Assembly (NCBI RefSeq): GCF_910592395.1
Contig: NC_088321.1
Span: 12,584,001 to 12,648,000 of the forward strand
DNA length: 64,000 bases
Direction: 5' to 3'
Origin: Lineus longissimus
Lineage: Eukaryota > Nemertea > Pilidiophora > Heteronemertea > Lineidae
Shown: positions 11,495 through 23,248 of the stretch, piece after piece
How positions within the stretch are numbered: the stretch's first letter is position 1
Layout: every line of letters starts with the position of its first letter
The notes under the pieces: generated by a model
Told to the model about the DNA's origin: nothing
The model's database searches: none
Seen by the model: only the letters and a program-made list of their open reading frames with translations
Made by a program: the position numbers and the translations under genes

Positions 11495-14400
11495 ATGCTC
11501 CGCCTACTTACCGTTATACATGTATTACTCCTTCAATCCATCGTCTGTAGAAGTACTGGAGACACATGTATCAACCACAGAGGTGAGTTGTTTGGAATTA
11601 TTCAGGTCCCCATTAATGAAATCAATTCGGCTCAGTCATTCCAGGGCGCACAAATTAGGCGATTACATCATTCTAAATCCTATATCGGATAGTACGATGA
11701 ATTCAAATGCTTAAAACAATTATATTTTTGCCGTATTAACAAAGTGCGTTAGGGTTGCTTGCCTTTCTCGAATCATTTCAGAGCTTGGAGCAAAGCGTTT
11801 GGCCAGCAGGTGCCCACTCCCAAATGATTGCGTCATTTGCCGGTGGTTGCCGTTCTAAAATTCGCATTGGACACATCGCCTCTTTCAAGAAAACTGATGG
11901 TACAGTTGTAGTTATAATTCATTGGAAAGCACAGCAATCAACTGTTCACATGCAATATATCATATTGCTTGAGTGGAGTTACTGAGCGCCTCAGGAAGGA
12001 CCGGCCTATGGGTGAAACACTCACATGCTGGGTATGCACTCGTTCACGAGCCACGACAGTCTTTAGCGCCCAAAAGGGCTTCCAGTCTATTAAAAAGTTC
12101 AACATGAGCATTCATATCCCACCCCTTTTATGGCTGCGAAAGGCATACTTGTTTAGGCTCTACCCAGTAGTAGAACTTGGGTATTGTCTGGCTTGGGATC
12201 TTATTGGTGAGTGGATCCAATACACACTGTATATTTAAATAATACCAATGGCAGCAGCTTGGATCGCAATTTCAAGATATTGGTGCTAATTTCTACGAAA
12301 GCCCAAAAGGCTCATCTGAAATTCGAAATCCGAAATTTGAGATGCAATATTAACCAATCAGAGGGAAACTTTCAACATTTCAAAACCAATTAGATGTCGT
12401 GTAACATTTTATTCGGTGAATGCAAAACGACCGCAATCGGCACTGCGTTTATATGCATCAAATCATTGTAAGAAGCTAGATCAGCTCGACTTGCTGATGT
12501 CAGGTGATTATTTTACATATACCGTGATGCATTCTTGACGCAATGATTAGTAGAAAATAGGTCAAATATATTGCATTCTTTCAAAATGATATTCTTGCTA
12601 GTCTGACTAGCTCAACGAATCGTGCCCATGTCGGGTTATGGCTGCAAGTTAACAAAAAAAGCTTGACTAAATTGAACCACCAGTTGTCTCTAAATTCACT
12701 TTGAAATTTTTCAATTGTCATAACTCAATGTTACACTTGATCTAATTTGCTAAAAGTTTCCAAGCGATTAGGGATTTGGAATTTCGGGTTTCAGATTCGA
12801 GAATTTCGGACTTCGGATTTCGAATTTCATATGGGCCTCTGAGCTTTCGTAAATTTAAGTAAATCAAGTTAAAGTAATAAAATTGACTAAGGCGATTTAA
12901 ATGGAACAATGTTGTGTTCCTTTTCAGACACCAGTGTGTTCTTTCTTAATGGAACTGACAGGAATATAAGGTAACTGCGTCTGTGGATTCTACATTATTC
13001 ATCAACTTTGGAAGCAAAACCACTGCATCTTTGTTCCCTTTTATTCCCGCATCCAATATTGTAACACTGCTCAAGAGGGGAGCTAGCTTCCAGTCTACCG
13101 CAATACGATGCTACACAGCCATAGAAGACCTACAGTTTGCTTCTTTTCATCGCCATTTCCGTCTGCAGTTCCAAGCCATCAGAATCAGTCGGGTATCAAT
13201 CGGTTGCTCCACTCTACTTGAGGCTGTTTATGTTTATACATTGGCTGTGGCTCCGTGTACAGACTTTGTCATTTATGGCATCGGAATTTCTCCATAGAAG
13301 TTAACGACTGTGTCTTTAAATGCAAAACTTTTCAAGACATTTTAACTCTACGATTTCAAAATCCCCCAGTGTGAAATACGGTGCAAATTACGCCAAGTCA
13401 ACTTATTTTGGTGAGGTTCTCTCATTTAATGGATGTGATCATGAGGTTAAGCTGAACATTGATCTTCAGAAAAACGATGTCGTTTCGTTTGCTCTCTACT
13501 TTCGGCAGCATCACCATAACAGACGATGTGAATCAATAATTTGGATTTCTGGAAGACGCTTTGACGTTTACGTCAATAGCCATCATGGTATACATGTAAT
13601 GTGTAATAACCGACATAAGAATTGGGCGCGAAGAACTAAAACTGGAAAGGCAATCAAGGCGCGTGTTTGGTATTTTCTTGTTGTTACGGTAGACATAGTA
13701 AGAAATGTCCATACGATTTATCTCGACGGAGTAAAACTGAATGCTAGGACGCAACTAAAATCTTTCGAATTCAGTTCAGGTCGCTTTCATTTTCTTGGTC
13801 GTCGTTTACCCATCCGAAGAGGACGCTGCACTTCACATTATTTTATCGGTGCTATGTCCAACCTGAGGATTTTTCCATGTCTGTTGAATCAATGGGAGGT
13901 TCTAAGTATTTATGAGAGCGGTAAGTTAGAAGCTTTTCCAACCATGAATAATCCATGGAAAAGGCTTAAGTCCAAAGAGTCGTCAACGTCTTCGGCGCTG
14001 GAGCTCAAAAACATTTGTACAAAACAAATTAAGTCAGTTAAAGTCCGTGGTATTAACTTTAGCTCGGCGTAAATATGGTTAAGATCGCTAAGCTTAACTG
14101 AAGCAGATTAAGAGTGAGTGCCTTCGTTTTCACCTATTTGAACTATCACACCCGGATTCTGTTTTCATTGATCAGTTGTCTAAGACAAGTTTAACCAACT
14201 ATAACGTGGCGTCAACTCCTCCAACACGTTTAATGCAAACGTAAAGTGAACGTGTTGGTGACGTCTGTTGGAAAACCACAGGCATGCCAGGCCCTAATAG
14301 ATCATTTCGAAACCCAACAGTAATGTTAGTGTTCAGCTTTGTCATTTAGTCCTCAGCATTGCAAATACCAGTATAGGATACATTGGACAGGCCGTATTTT

Positions 14401-15033
14401 GTTACTGGATATTTCCAATCCATTCTTGGCACAACGCACAACGTGATACAGTCATTCAGTCACAGCCAATCAGATTGTGGGTATTTTTACACATCACTCG
14501 CCGAATCCTCATTTCCCATTGTCATTCCAGTTAAATATGAGAGTAAGTATGGCACGCATTCTCAAAAACTATTTTAGAGGGATTTTATCCAAACATTCTG
14601 ACTGCGAATGTTGTCTCTTTAAAACAGACTAGTTTGAGACCTACAGTTTTAGTTTGAGGTACTTCAGAGTTATAGAAGTTGTTCCTTGCTGTCGAGTATG
14701 TCGGTATTGACGTCTCCTCACACACCACTCGGGTGGAGTGGTCAGTATGTCAGTTTGACATTTTGACATTCATTTTACGTCGATCTACCCTCCCGTTGTT
14801 TGGAATAAAAAAATTTAACTTTAAACTCTTGTTATATAGAAAACCGACTGATGTTCATAAAGGAAGACAGCGACTCTGACTCCATTGACGAAATATCTTA
14901 TAACAGAGGACCTGTCCGTTCAAAGATACAATGCAGCTTGTACTGTTATGACAAGAACACATGCAATGAGACTTGTAAAGCCTTTAGCTTTAATATCAAC
15001 ACAAACTGTTGTGAAATTTTACATAATATGTAA
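11495..15033 (+). CDS. Secreted LamG-PAN protein, array copy 2 (spliced)
   Basis: Exons 11495-11582 (signal peptide MLRLLTVIHVLLLQSIVCRS), 12928-12970 (TSVFFLNGTDRN), 13370-13920 (LamG) and 14840-15033 (PAN, TAA) join in phase 1, 2, 1 to 291 residues. LamG shows LSFNGCDHEVKL, YLDGVKLNA, HFLGRR and GAMSNLRIFPCLL, so the jellyroll core looks complete. PAN keeps CSLYC, ETCKAFSF and CCEI. The protein should be secreted, with one lectin-like and one apple-like domain. No stop or frameshift interrupts it. A downstream 32-nt exon (15944-15975) would fit if the PAN exon is spliced at 15029 instead of stopping. Confidence 0.72.
11782..11858 (+). other. Exon f candidate: alternative short 3' end (U2)
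   Basis: Acceptor ATTTCAG, phase-1 frame (LGAKRLASRCPLPNDC) and TAA as in U1. Joined to 11495-11582 it would give a secreted peptide of about 53 residues with several cysteines. No poly-A signal is obvious nearby. Confidence 0.35.
12983..13297 (+). other. 104-codon open frame, exon h region (U2)
   Basis: This open frame (FGSKTTASLFPF...) between the 43-nt exon and LamG is shared with U4 (29859-30173). In U3 an acceptor CTCTCAG at 20859-20865 would open the same frame in phase 1 to a TGA at 21080. U1 is frameshifted. Length differences near CTTCTTTT change the downstream frame between copies, which argues against a conserved protein. It may be an alternative terminal exon or intronic sequence. 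Confidence 0.2.
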
Positions 15034-16565
15034 AAAATAATTTCAGAAAAGCAAGGGATACAACGTTACAACTTTGTTCCATAGAGGAGGATTCGACTAA
15101 TTGTGGTAAATTTTATTGGATTCTTCGTGAGAATAATTGAACACCAGGAGAATATTATGTTCATAGCAGCGTGCTTGTGCAATTTACAGATCATAGTTCC
15201 ATGATAGCTATTTCGAGATTTCTATTTCGAGATTAAGAAGTGACAAAAGACTTGGACAAAATTTATCGATTGCAACGAAGTTTAACAAACACGTGCAGAT
15301 ATCAAGTTTACGCATTTTGGCGTTGTCCAAGTCATTTATTGATATTATAGGTTTGTATCTATTAACCTGTGTGTATTTCCGTATTGACATATGAACATGG
15401 GTATGTCCAGTGGGACCTCAAATACACACACTCGTGCACAGTGCAAAATGTTGTACGAGATGTTCTATAAACCAAATAGTGTATTGCTGACCTGCTAGGG
15501 AACAAAATTGCGAACCCGAACATATACAAAAAGAACTTCGCAAAATCATTTAAATGAGGCAACTCCCGAGTTTATTCGGAAGGATGACCAGATTTCTGTT
15601 TAAATATAAATATGTCTTTGCAAAATCCGATATTCAGTTCGGTTGCAAATCCAAATCCCCCGCAACCACAGTGGACAGCGGTACACCATTAACATGACCG
15701 TAATTACCATAAACAACATTTCCTGTGGTTTATGTTATGTTGAGGCCTGTTGATTGATTATGGGGCGGAACCCATGCTTAGTAGTGCATGGCCAAACAGT
15801 TAGCACAGCATTACTGTGCTCACATGGCTTAGAGGAGACAATACAGAATATATTTACGAAAATTAACAGGCGACTAGAACGGAAATCGACATACATTGAA
15901 CCATAACCACCATTCTAATGACAGATTGGTTCTCATTTTTCAGAGTGCAACTTGATCATCTAGTTGACAATTCAGGTAGAAATAACATTATTTTCCAAAG
16001 AAAAAACCGTTCAAACGGATTTTCTATTTTTGTCGTGGTCGGTGGTTAATGGAGTGCACCGAGTCGTTTTTAATGGCCATACGTGTTGCATTTATCGTCA
16101 TATGTACCTAATCTCTCACGAATCGTGGACATGTTTGATAACTACATTCCTCCGATTATCAAAGAGGGCCTTATTGTACTCTGGATACTGTAATATTCAA
16201 GCTTTTCAAAGAGAGAGTTTATCATATCATTGCAACTTGTTCGGAATCCCAGGCATGCCAAATCTGTTCGCGGGCATATCATCCCAATTACAGGTTTAAA
16301 ATATTGTCTCAATCAATTAGAAGTACGAAAAACTTACCATCAAGTGTCCAAAAATTTAAAATCAAGTGTCAAAATGTTCCAATTGGCCGTACCCGCATAT
16401 AAACGCTGAAATGTGGTCACGTTAATGGTGTACCGTTGTCCACTGTGACACTGTGAACGAGACTATACAAAGGATGTTGTCTAATGATAGTTTTTTAGCG
16501 GTTTTATAAAAGCGATATATAGATCGGACACGTCACACCTCAATAAGACGCTGGTACTGCCAAAT
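15034..16565. other. U2 3' spacer: relic exon and repeat blocks
   Basis: No intact gene. Bases 15485-15590 are a decayed relative of the exon at 45615-45917 (stop codons and small gaps). About 15735-15850 is a block shared with U4 (32840-32950). A 111-codon open frame at 15964-16299 is absent from U4, which lacks about 550 bp here, and shows no recognised motif. Confidence 0.45.
15944..15975 (+). other. Candidate 32-nt exon after PAN (U2)
   Basis: A good acceptor (TTCTCATTTTTCAG) and donor (CAG|GTAGAA) bound 32 nt. It enters in phase 2 and leaves in phase 1, matching the possible PAN donor at 15029|15030. The reading is VQLDHLVDNS. The same unit is kept in U4 (33043-33074). A following exon was not found, so the 3' end of the gene stays open. 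Confidence 0.3.
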
Positions 16566-16570
16566 ATACA

Positions 16571-16768
16571 TGAATGTGACCCGTTCCAGCAAAACCAGTC
16601 GAATGTCGCTCTGAGCTTGGTAGGTTGAGACGGACTGTGTGTTCATTTCACTATTGTCTGCCTTTTGTGAAGTCTGACGACATCAATTTCTTCTATTATC
16701 TCCTGGTGTCACCTGGGCTCATCTTATGTGTGACATGCTACTGGTTTTGCTAGAACGGGACACATATA
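16571..16768. mobile_element. MITE of about 200 bp with TGTGACCCGTTC ends
   Basis: The left end TGTGACCCGTTCCAGCAAAA and the right end (mirror of GTGTCCCGTTCTAGCAAAAC) are inverted repeats of about 27 bp. There is no coding content. A copy missing its left end lies at 33141-33312, and an inverted fragment at 34848-34912. The superfamily was not determined. Confidence 0.6.
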
Positions 16769-18166
16769 TGATGATGTGTATGAAAACAAGTTCTTTTTCA
16801 GAAATGCATGCTTTCCTTTTAATCGCAGAAGGATAGTTCCATTTGACTTACTTTAAGACGTAATATTCAACGCTATACAGGCAACGTCAAGCCAATCACA
16901 AAGCAATGTATCAAATTAGAATAAACAGCTTAAATCTGATTAATGGCTTGTAAAATAAAATACTTAAAAATAGTAATTGTCATTGACATACACTGACTGC
17001 AAGCGAAGCTTAGCTCAAATTTATTAGTAATTTTGTCTTAACCAAACATGGACTAGTGCAGGAGAGTGTGAGAAGCAAGGATTTAAGGCAGAACATAAGA
17101 CATTCAAAATAGTGTACAGTACATATTGGAAATTGATAGATTTTGAAACTTGTTATCTTTTTGCTTCCAACTCAATCAATACGAACATGGGTTTCATTGA
17201 TACGGCGATGCGTGAATACAGTTAATGAATTTTGAAATATTTCACTGGGTGTTTTATCCGTGTTCCGAAAAGCTCTCTCTCTCTGTCGTTGCACTATCCT
17301 TTGTTTTATGTTCAAAGTATGAGTAGAGTAGGCCGACATGTCGTAAAACAACGGCTCGTTTGCTAGTGTCACATCAACTCTGGTACTGGTCATGGCCACC
17401 TTAGCTCTTTCGTCGTTTTACCGAGGCCGCAACTTCGCCCTCTTACCAAGCTTACGGTTGCGAAAAATGAGTATGTCGTTAATTATGGACACGCATCAGC
17501 TCCAAAGAAATGTGTTACCAGCCTCAGGCGTAATACCGGAAAGTGGCGGCATGTTGGTCTTCGGGAAAAGGATTGGAACTACCTACTTTGGTCACTACTT
17601 GAATTATACTATTGATTGCTTTATAAATGATCATTATATTCGTCAAGCTCTCTGTTTGTAGAGGCAACTTCTCAACGTCATCATAACGAATGTTCCTACA
17701 AGAGGTATCCATGTGTTGCAAGCGGTGTCTAGTTGTGTCTAGTAAAATGATCAGTGAAAATTAGTGTCAACAAACATTTGTTTTCGCACTTTTGAAAATC
17801 GGACATCGAAGCAGGTTGCAGCTGTCTACAATGCTCATGTACATGCCTAAATCAAATTGGTAAAAACATTGTCACCTGTGGCAAGAATTGAAGTTTGCTG
17901 TGCGGTTTCGGTGAACGGGATAAATCATGTACAATGATGTATACAAATAGAAAGTGTCTCTTTGGATTAAGGCTAAAGATATATCTTCGACACAATTAAA
18001 GAACATAACTGCACAATGTATCCGTTATACGCATTGTTTAGTGTGTGCAAGTGGAGTGCCAGCCTTGATAGTCGGGCGATAGTTGTATGTGAGGTCACTT
18101 ATAGACCGTTTTCATTCTTATGCTGTTTTAACGTCACAAAACATTTGCTATCGTTACGTTTTGAGG

Positions 18167-18334
18167 ATGAAGAGTGTTTTTCTCCGACTAAGACTAACTG
18201 CTGTCCTCTTACGGCAATTGTCTGCATGCCTTTTCAGCTGCAATCAATACCGGACTACCAGAAATGTTGTCTATTTTACACCGTATTTTGTATCAAAAAA
18301 CGTGTATGACACATTATATTTGAGGTGCAAATGA
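18167..18334 (+). other. Candidate alternative first exon d (U3 copy)
   Basis: The frame begins MKSVFLRLRLTAVLLRQLSA, with three extra bases relative to U1, and keeps the C-L-F-S-C segment. There is no donor at the U4 position; the frame runs to a stop at 18332-18334. Confidence 0.22.
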
Positions 18335-18362
18335 CGTAAATGTCCTCTTCCGACAGATAACA

Positions 18363-19315
18363 CAAGGAGGATACCGCGGTGACGTCACGGCTTTTCCAAG
18401 ATGGCGCTTCATATTGTAAACAAACTCGATCCACGGCCAAGGGAAAATCAAGTCATCAAAAAAGTTAGATTTTTCGCATCAAATCAGAGTTATTAGTACT
18501 TTTCTGCTATGAAATAAGTCTTCAGACAATAAGCTATCATTTGAATAATGAAAAGTGCTGTTTTGATGGGGAAAAATAGGGTTTTTTAAACCAAATAGCC
18601 GGCACCGATCTTCCAAAATTAGCGATGGTTTCAAAACAGTCTCCCAGATATGGGGCAATCTCTTCATTATCATAATGGGATTTGGAGGTATGTTAACAGA
18701 TTTTACAAGTTCGAGACCTGTAATACCTAAAACTCGCATAGATCCCCATAGATCCCCTCTATTTGTCGAGTAAGCGCCCCTGTAAGATCATGCATTTTCG
18801 GACACTAGAACGAAATCTTCCTGCGGATATCGCGGTTTTGGTGATGATTTAAGGAGAAATTGACTGTTCTTAGAGTTGTATGGGACAGAAATGAGTTCAT
18901 ACTTCATGAATACATGAATATATTATGATATGGGCGGGCTTCTAAGTCAAAACAATAACGAACTCAACTGCATCTCTACCGTGTATCGCGTAGTGCATTG
19001 CCTAGTGTATTTCGTAGTGTATTTTAGCGGAGACATTATTTCCCATTATTTCCGCACTTTGGCCACGCCAAACGTCTTTTTTATTCGTGGAAGTTAATCT
19101 GCTCTGTAAATTTTATTCTACACAGGAAGAATCCATACTAGGTATTGCAATATTTCATGTCTATTGGTGTTTTTGTGTACAGGAGCGCACCAGACAGTGG
19201 GCCGTGGAAATGTGTTCAGTGCTGGTGCTGTCAGTAGACTGAATCTGATTGGCCATAGCGATCACTAATATGGGTCGGGATCACGTGATGTGACGTCACC
19301 GCGGTATCCTCCTTG
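18363..19315. mobile_element. Non-autonomous DNA transposon, 953 bp, exact 9-bp TSD
   Basis: Perfect inverted ends of about 26 bp begin CAAGGAGGATACCGCGGTGA. The flanks are CAGATAACA at 18354-18362 and again at 19316-19324, an exact 9-bp target duplication. U5 shows the related uninterrupted site (ACAAATTACATGAACA). No transposase frame is present. It is related in its ends and in subterminal motifs to 5369-6058. The exact duplication suggests a recent insertion. Confidence 0.85.
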
Positions 19316-19581
19316 CAGATAACATGAACATTTTGGATTTTCGTAATAAACAAATTATTTCTTAGGAGCATTTTGAACCGGCCTATCCTCCATATCTAAC
19401 ACAATAACTGGATTAAAGAATCCCTCGCCACAGAACGCAGGCAGCTATGATGAATAGGGATAACTCTGTATAACATTCATTCCAACTTTTGAACCAAATA
19501 GAAATAAGTACATTGTATTGGGATTGGTAGTGTATTGTGAGCCGACTCCGATCAAGTGTGAGTTAGGCGTTCATTTCGACG

Positions 19582-22500
19582 ATGCGCAACGTACTAACCT
19601 TAATATTTCTCCTTCAATCCATCGCCTGTGGAAGCACGGGAGACACATGTATCAACCACAGAAGTGAGTTAAGTTTGGAATTATTCAGGCCCCCATCAAT
19701 AAAATCAATTCGGCTTAGTCATTCCAGGCCGCCAATTTAGGTGATGATATCATTCTAAATCCTATATCGAATAGTAAGATGATTTCAAATGCTTAAAACA
19801 ATTATACTATTGTCAAATTAACAAAAATGCTTGCCTGTCTTAAAATCATTTCAGAGCTTGGAGCAAAGCGTTTGGCAAGCAGGTGCCCACTGCCAAATGA
19901 TTGCGTCATTGGCGGGTGGTTGCCGGTCTAAAAATTCGCATTGGACACATCACCTCTTACAAAAAAAATGATGGTAGTTATAATTCATTGGAAAGCACAG
20001 CAATCTACTTTTTACACTCACATGTTGGAAATACACTACTTCAAGAGTCAAAACAATCTTAAACGCCTAAAAAGTCTTCCATTCAATTAAAATGTGTCAA
20101 CATGTGCATTCTTACTCAAAACCGTGGCAACATACACACAGTATATTAAAATAATACCAATGATAGCAGCTGGGATCTCATTTTTAAGATATTGGTGCCA
20201 ATTTCTACGAAAGCCCAGCAGGCTCATCTGAAATTCAAAATTCAAAATCCGAAATTTGAGATAAAATATTAACCAGTCAGAGGAAAACTTCCGAAATTTT
20301 GAATGCAAAATGGCCGCAATCGGCACTGCGTTCATATGCATCAAATCATCGTTACAAGCTAAATCAGCTCGACTTGCTGATGTCAGGTGATTATTTTACA
20401 CAAACCGTGATGCATTCTTCACGCAATGATAAGTAGAAAATAGGTCAAATATATTGCAATCGTTCAAAATGATATTCCTGCTAGTCTGTCTAGCTCAAAG
20501 AATCGTACCCATGTAGGGGTTAAAATTATAGTTGCAATTTAATGCAAAAGCTTGACTTAATTGAACCCCCAGTGGTCTCTTTAATGCACTTTAAATTTAT
20601 CCATTCTCATTACCAGCGATTAGGGATTTTGAAACACGGATTTCGAATTCGAGAATTTTGGACTTCGGATTATTTCAGATGGGCCTCTGGGCTTTCGTAA
20701 ATTTTAGTAAATCAAGTTGAAGCTTAAAATTGACTAAGGCAATTTAAAATGGAACAATGTTGTGTTCCTTTGCATTTCAGACACCAGTGTGTTCTTTCTT
20801 GATGGAACTGACCGGAATATAAGGTAACTGCGCCCGTGGATTCTACATTATTTATAAACTCTCAGACTTTGGAAGCAAAACCACTGCATCTTTGTTCCCT
20901 TTTGGTCCAATATCCAATATTGTAACACTGCTCAACAGGGGCGTAAGCTTCCAGTCTAGTGCAATACGAAGTTACACAGCCATAGAAGACCTACATTTCT
21001 TCATTTCATCGCCATTTCCGTCTGCAGTTCCAAGCCATCAGAATCAGTCGGGTATTAATCGGTCGCTCCACTCTACTTGAGGCTGTTTGTGTTTATACAT
21101 TGGCTGTGGCTCCGTGTAAAGACTTTGTCATTTATGGCATCGGAGATTCTCCACAGAAGTTAACGACTGTGTCTTTAAATGCAAAACTTTTCAAGACATT
21201 GTAACGATTTCAAAATCCTCGATCCAGTGTGAAGTACGGTGCAAATTATGCCAAGTCAACTTATTTTGGTGAGGTTCTCTCATTTAATGAATGTGATCAC
21301 GAGGTTGAGCTGAAGATTGATCTTCAGAAGTACGATACCGTTTCGTTTGCTCTCTAATTTCGGCGGCGTTACCATGACAGTCGATGTAAAATGCTATTTT
21401 CGACTGCTGGAAAAAAATTCGGCCTTTTTGTAAGAAGCGCTGATGCTATAGAGTTATCATGTAATAACCGACCTCATGAGACTTGGGTGCAAGTTACACT
21501 ATCTGAAAAGGCAGTCAGTGTGCGTGTTTGGTATTTTCTTGTTGTAACCGTGGACATGATAAGAAATATCCATCAGATTTACCTCGACGGGGTTAAACTG
21601 AATGCTACGATGATACGAAGACGTGCTCTTATCATACCGGGTCGCTATTATTTTCTTGGTCGCCATTTACCATTTCCAACACCACCCTGCAATTCATTGG
21701 CGTTTCTCGGAGCCATGTCGAACTTAATGATTTATCCATGCTTGTTGAATCAAGGGGATGTTCAAAGTATTTATGAGAGTGGTAAGTTTGAAGTTTTTCC
21801 AACCGTGTGTAATCCACTAAAATGCTTAAGTCCATAGTCGTCGACGTCTTCGGCGCTGGAGCTCAAACACGTTTGCACAAAACAAGTTCAGTCAGTTAAC
21901 TTGGTTATAACTTTAGCTCGGCGTTAATATACTTATGTTCACTTAGCTTAACTGGAGAAGGTTAAGAGTTAGGGACTGCATGTTTATTTATTTGAACTAT
22001 CACACCCGGTTTCTCTTTTCATTGATCAGTTGTTTAAGACAAGTTTAACCAACTATAACGTGGCGTCAACTCCTCAAACCCGTCTTGAGAAAACGTAAAG
22101 TGAAGGTGTTGGAGACTTCTGTTGGAAAACCACAGGCATGCCAGGACCTAATAGATCATTTCGCAACCCAACAGTAATGTTAGTGTTCGGCTTTGTCATT
22201 CAGTCCTCAGCATTGTAAATACTAGTATAGGATACCTGGGACAGGCCGTATTTTGTTACTGGATATTTCCCATCCATTCCTGGCACAACGCACAACAATA
22301 ACCAGTATATAGAATTCGCATTGATACAAGAATGAAGATTTTCTGGCCGAAAATGACAAAACTCAATTCATTCCGCCGAATCAACTGTATAACGTTCTTA
22401 TTTCACTTTGTCATTCCAGTTAAATATGAGAGTAAGTATGGCACGCATTCTGAAAATGATTCTTAAAGGGATTTTATCCAAACATTCTGACTGCGAATGT

Positions 22501-23248
22501 TGTCTCTTAACAGACTTGGATTAATTTCAATTTTAATCAGAACACTCAGTCTAGCCCGAATGTAAAATCGAAAGTTAAGACAAGATTCTAATATCACAAG
22601 ATCTCAATTAAATGTCAGGTTCAGTCTTGTGTAATGTACACGTCAGCTGACATATTAAAACTTTAACAAATAGCAGTAATCTTGCAAGAATCGTTTGACG
22701 AATGTACATGCGCATGGACCAAAAACTGAATAAATCTATGGCTATGAATATTATAGGAATTTTTGTGTTGACCCTGCATGCGCAGTTTGGTGTATCGACC
22801 CTGAATCGTTTTGGTTGGTACAAGTATGAGAGCCTGAAAAAGCTGACAAAGTCATATTCCAATATTTAGTTTAAGGTGTTTCAGAGTTATAGAAGTTGTT
22901 CCTTGCTGTCGGGTATGTCGGTATTGACGTCTCCTCACACACCACTCGGGTGAGTGGTCAGTATGTCAGTTTGACATTTTGACATTCATTTTACCTCGAT
23001 CTACCCTCCCGTTGTTTGTAATAAAGAAATTAACTTTAAACCCTTGTTGTATAGAAAACCGACTGATGTTTATAAAGGAAGACGGCGACTCTGACTCCAT
23101 TGACGAAATATCTTATAACAGAGGACCTGTCCGTTCAAAGATACAATGCAGCTTGTACTGTTATGACAAGAACACACGCAATGAGACTTGTAAAGCCTTT
23201 AGGTTTAATATCAACACAAACTGTTGTGAAATTTTACAAGATATGTAA
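19582..23248 (+). pseudogene. LamG-PAN array copy 3, nonsense codon in LamG
   Basis: Exons are 19582-19663 (signal, MRNVLTLIFLLQSIACGS, donor A|GTGAGT), 20781-20823, 21228-21781 (LamG) and 23055-23248 (PAN). Phases fit as in the other copies. In LamG, codon 21355-21357 is TAA where the other four have TAC (FALYF). A read-through frame continues open for the rest of the exon, so this is a single base change. Without it the protein would be 290 residues; as read it stops after residue 84. It could be a young pseudogene or a sequencing error. Confidence 0.65.

Larger units (their letters stand above)
9397..16565 (+). repeat. Array unit U2 (type X)
   Basis: The unit starts at a spacer block (GCACAAAGCAATGTATAAAA) that also opens U3 (16876) and U5 (33442). 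It is nearly identical to U4 over the exons and introns, including the signal exon spelling and exon f. With U3 it forms an X-Y dimer that appears again as U4-U5. The 3' spacer carries a decayed copy of the exon found at 45615. Confidence 0.85.

Noticed and set aside
11969-12238. 89-codon frame in U2 repeated in U4
   Set aside because: Its conservation reflects the near identity of the whole units; there are no splice signals and it is absent from U1, U3 and U5.
17524-17721. 65-codon minus-strand frame also seen at 38634-38831
   Set aside because: Kept only because U3 and U5 are recent copies; interrupted in U2 and U4.
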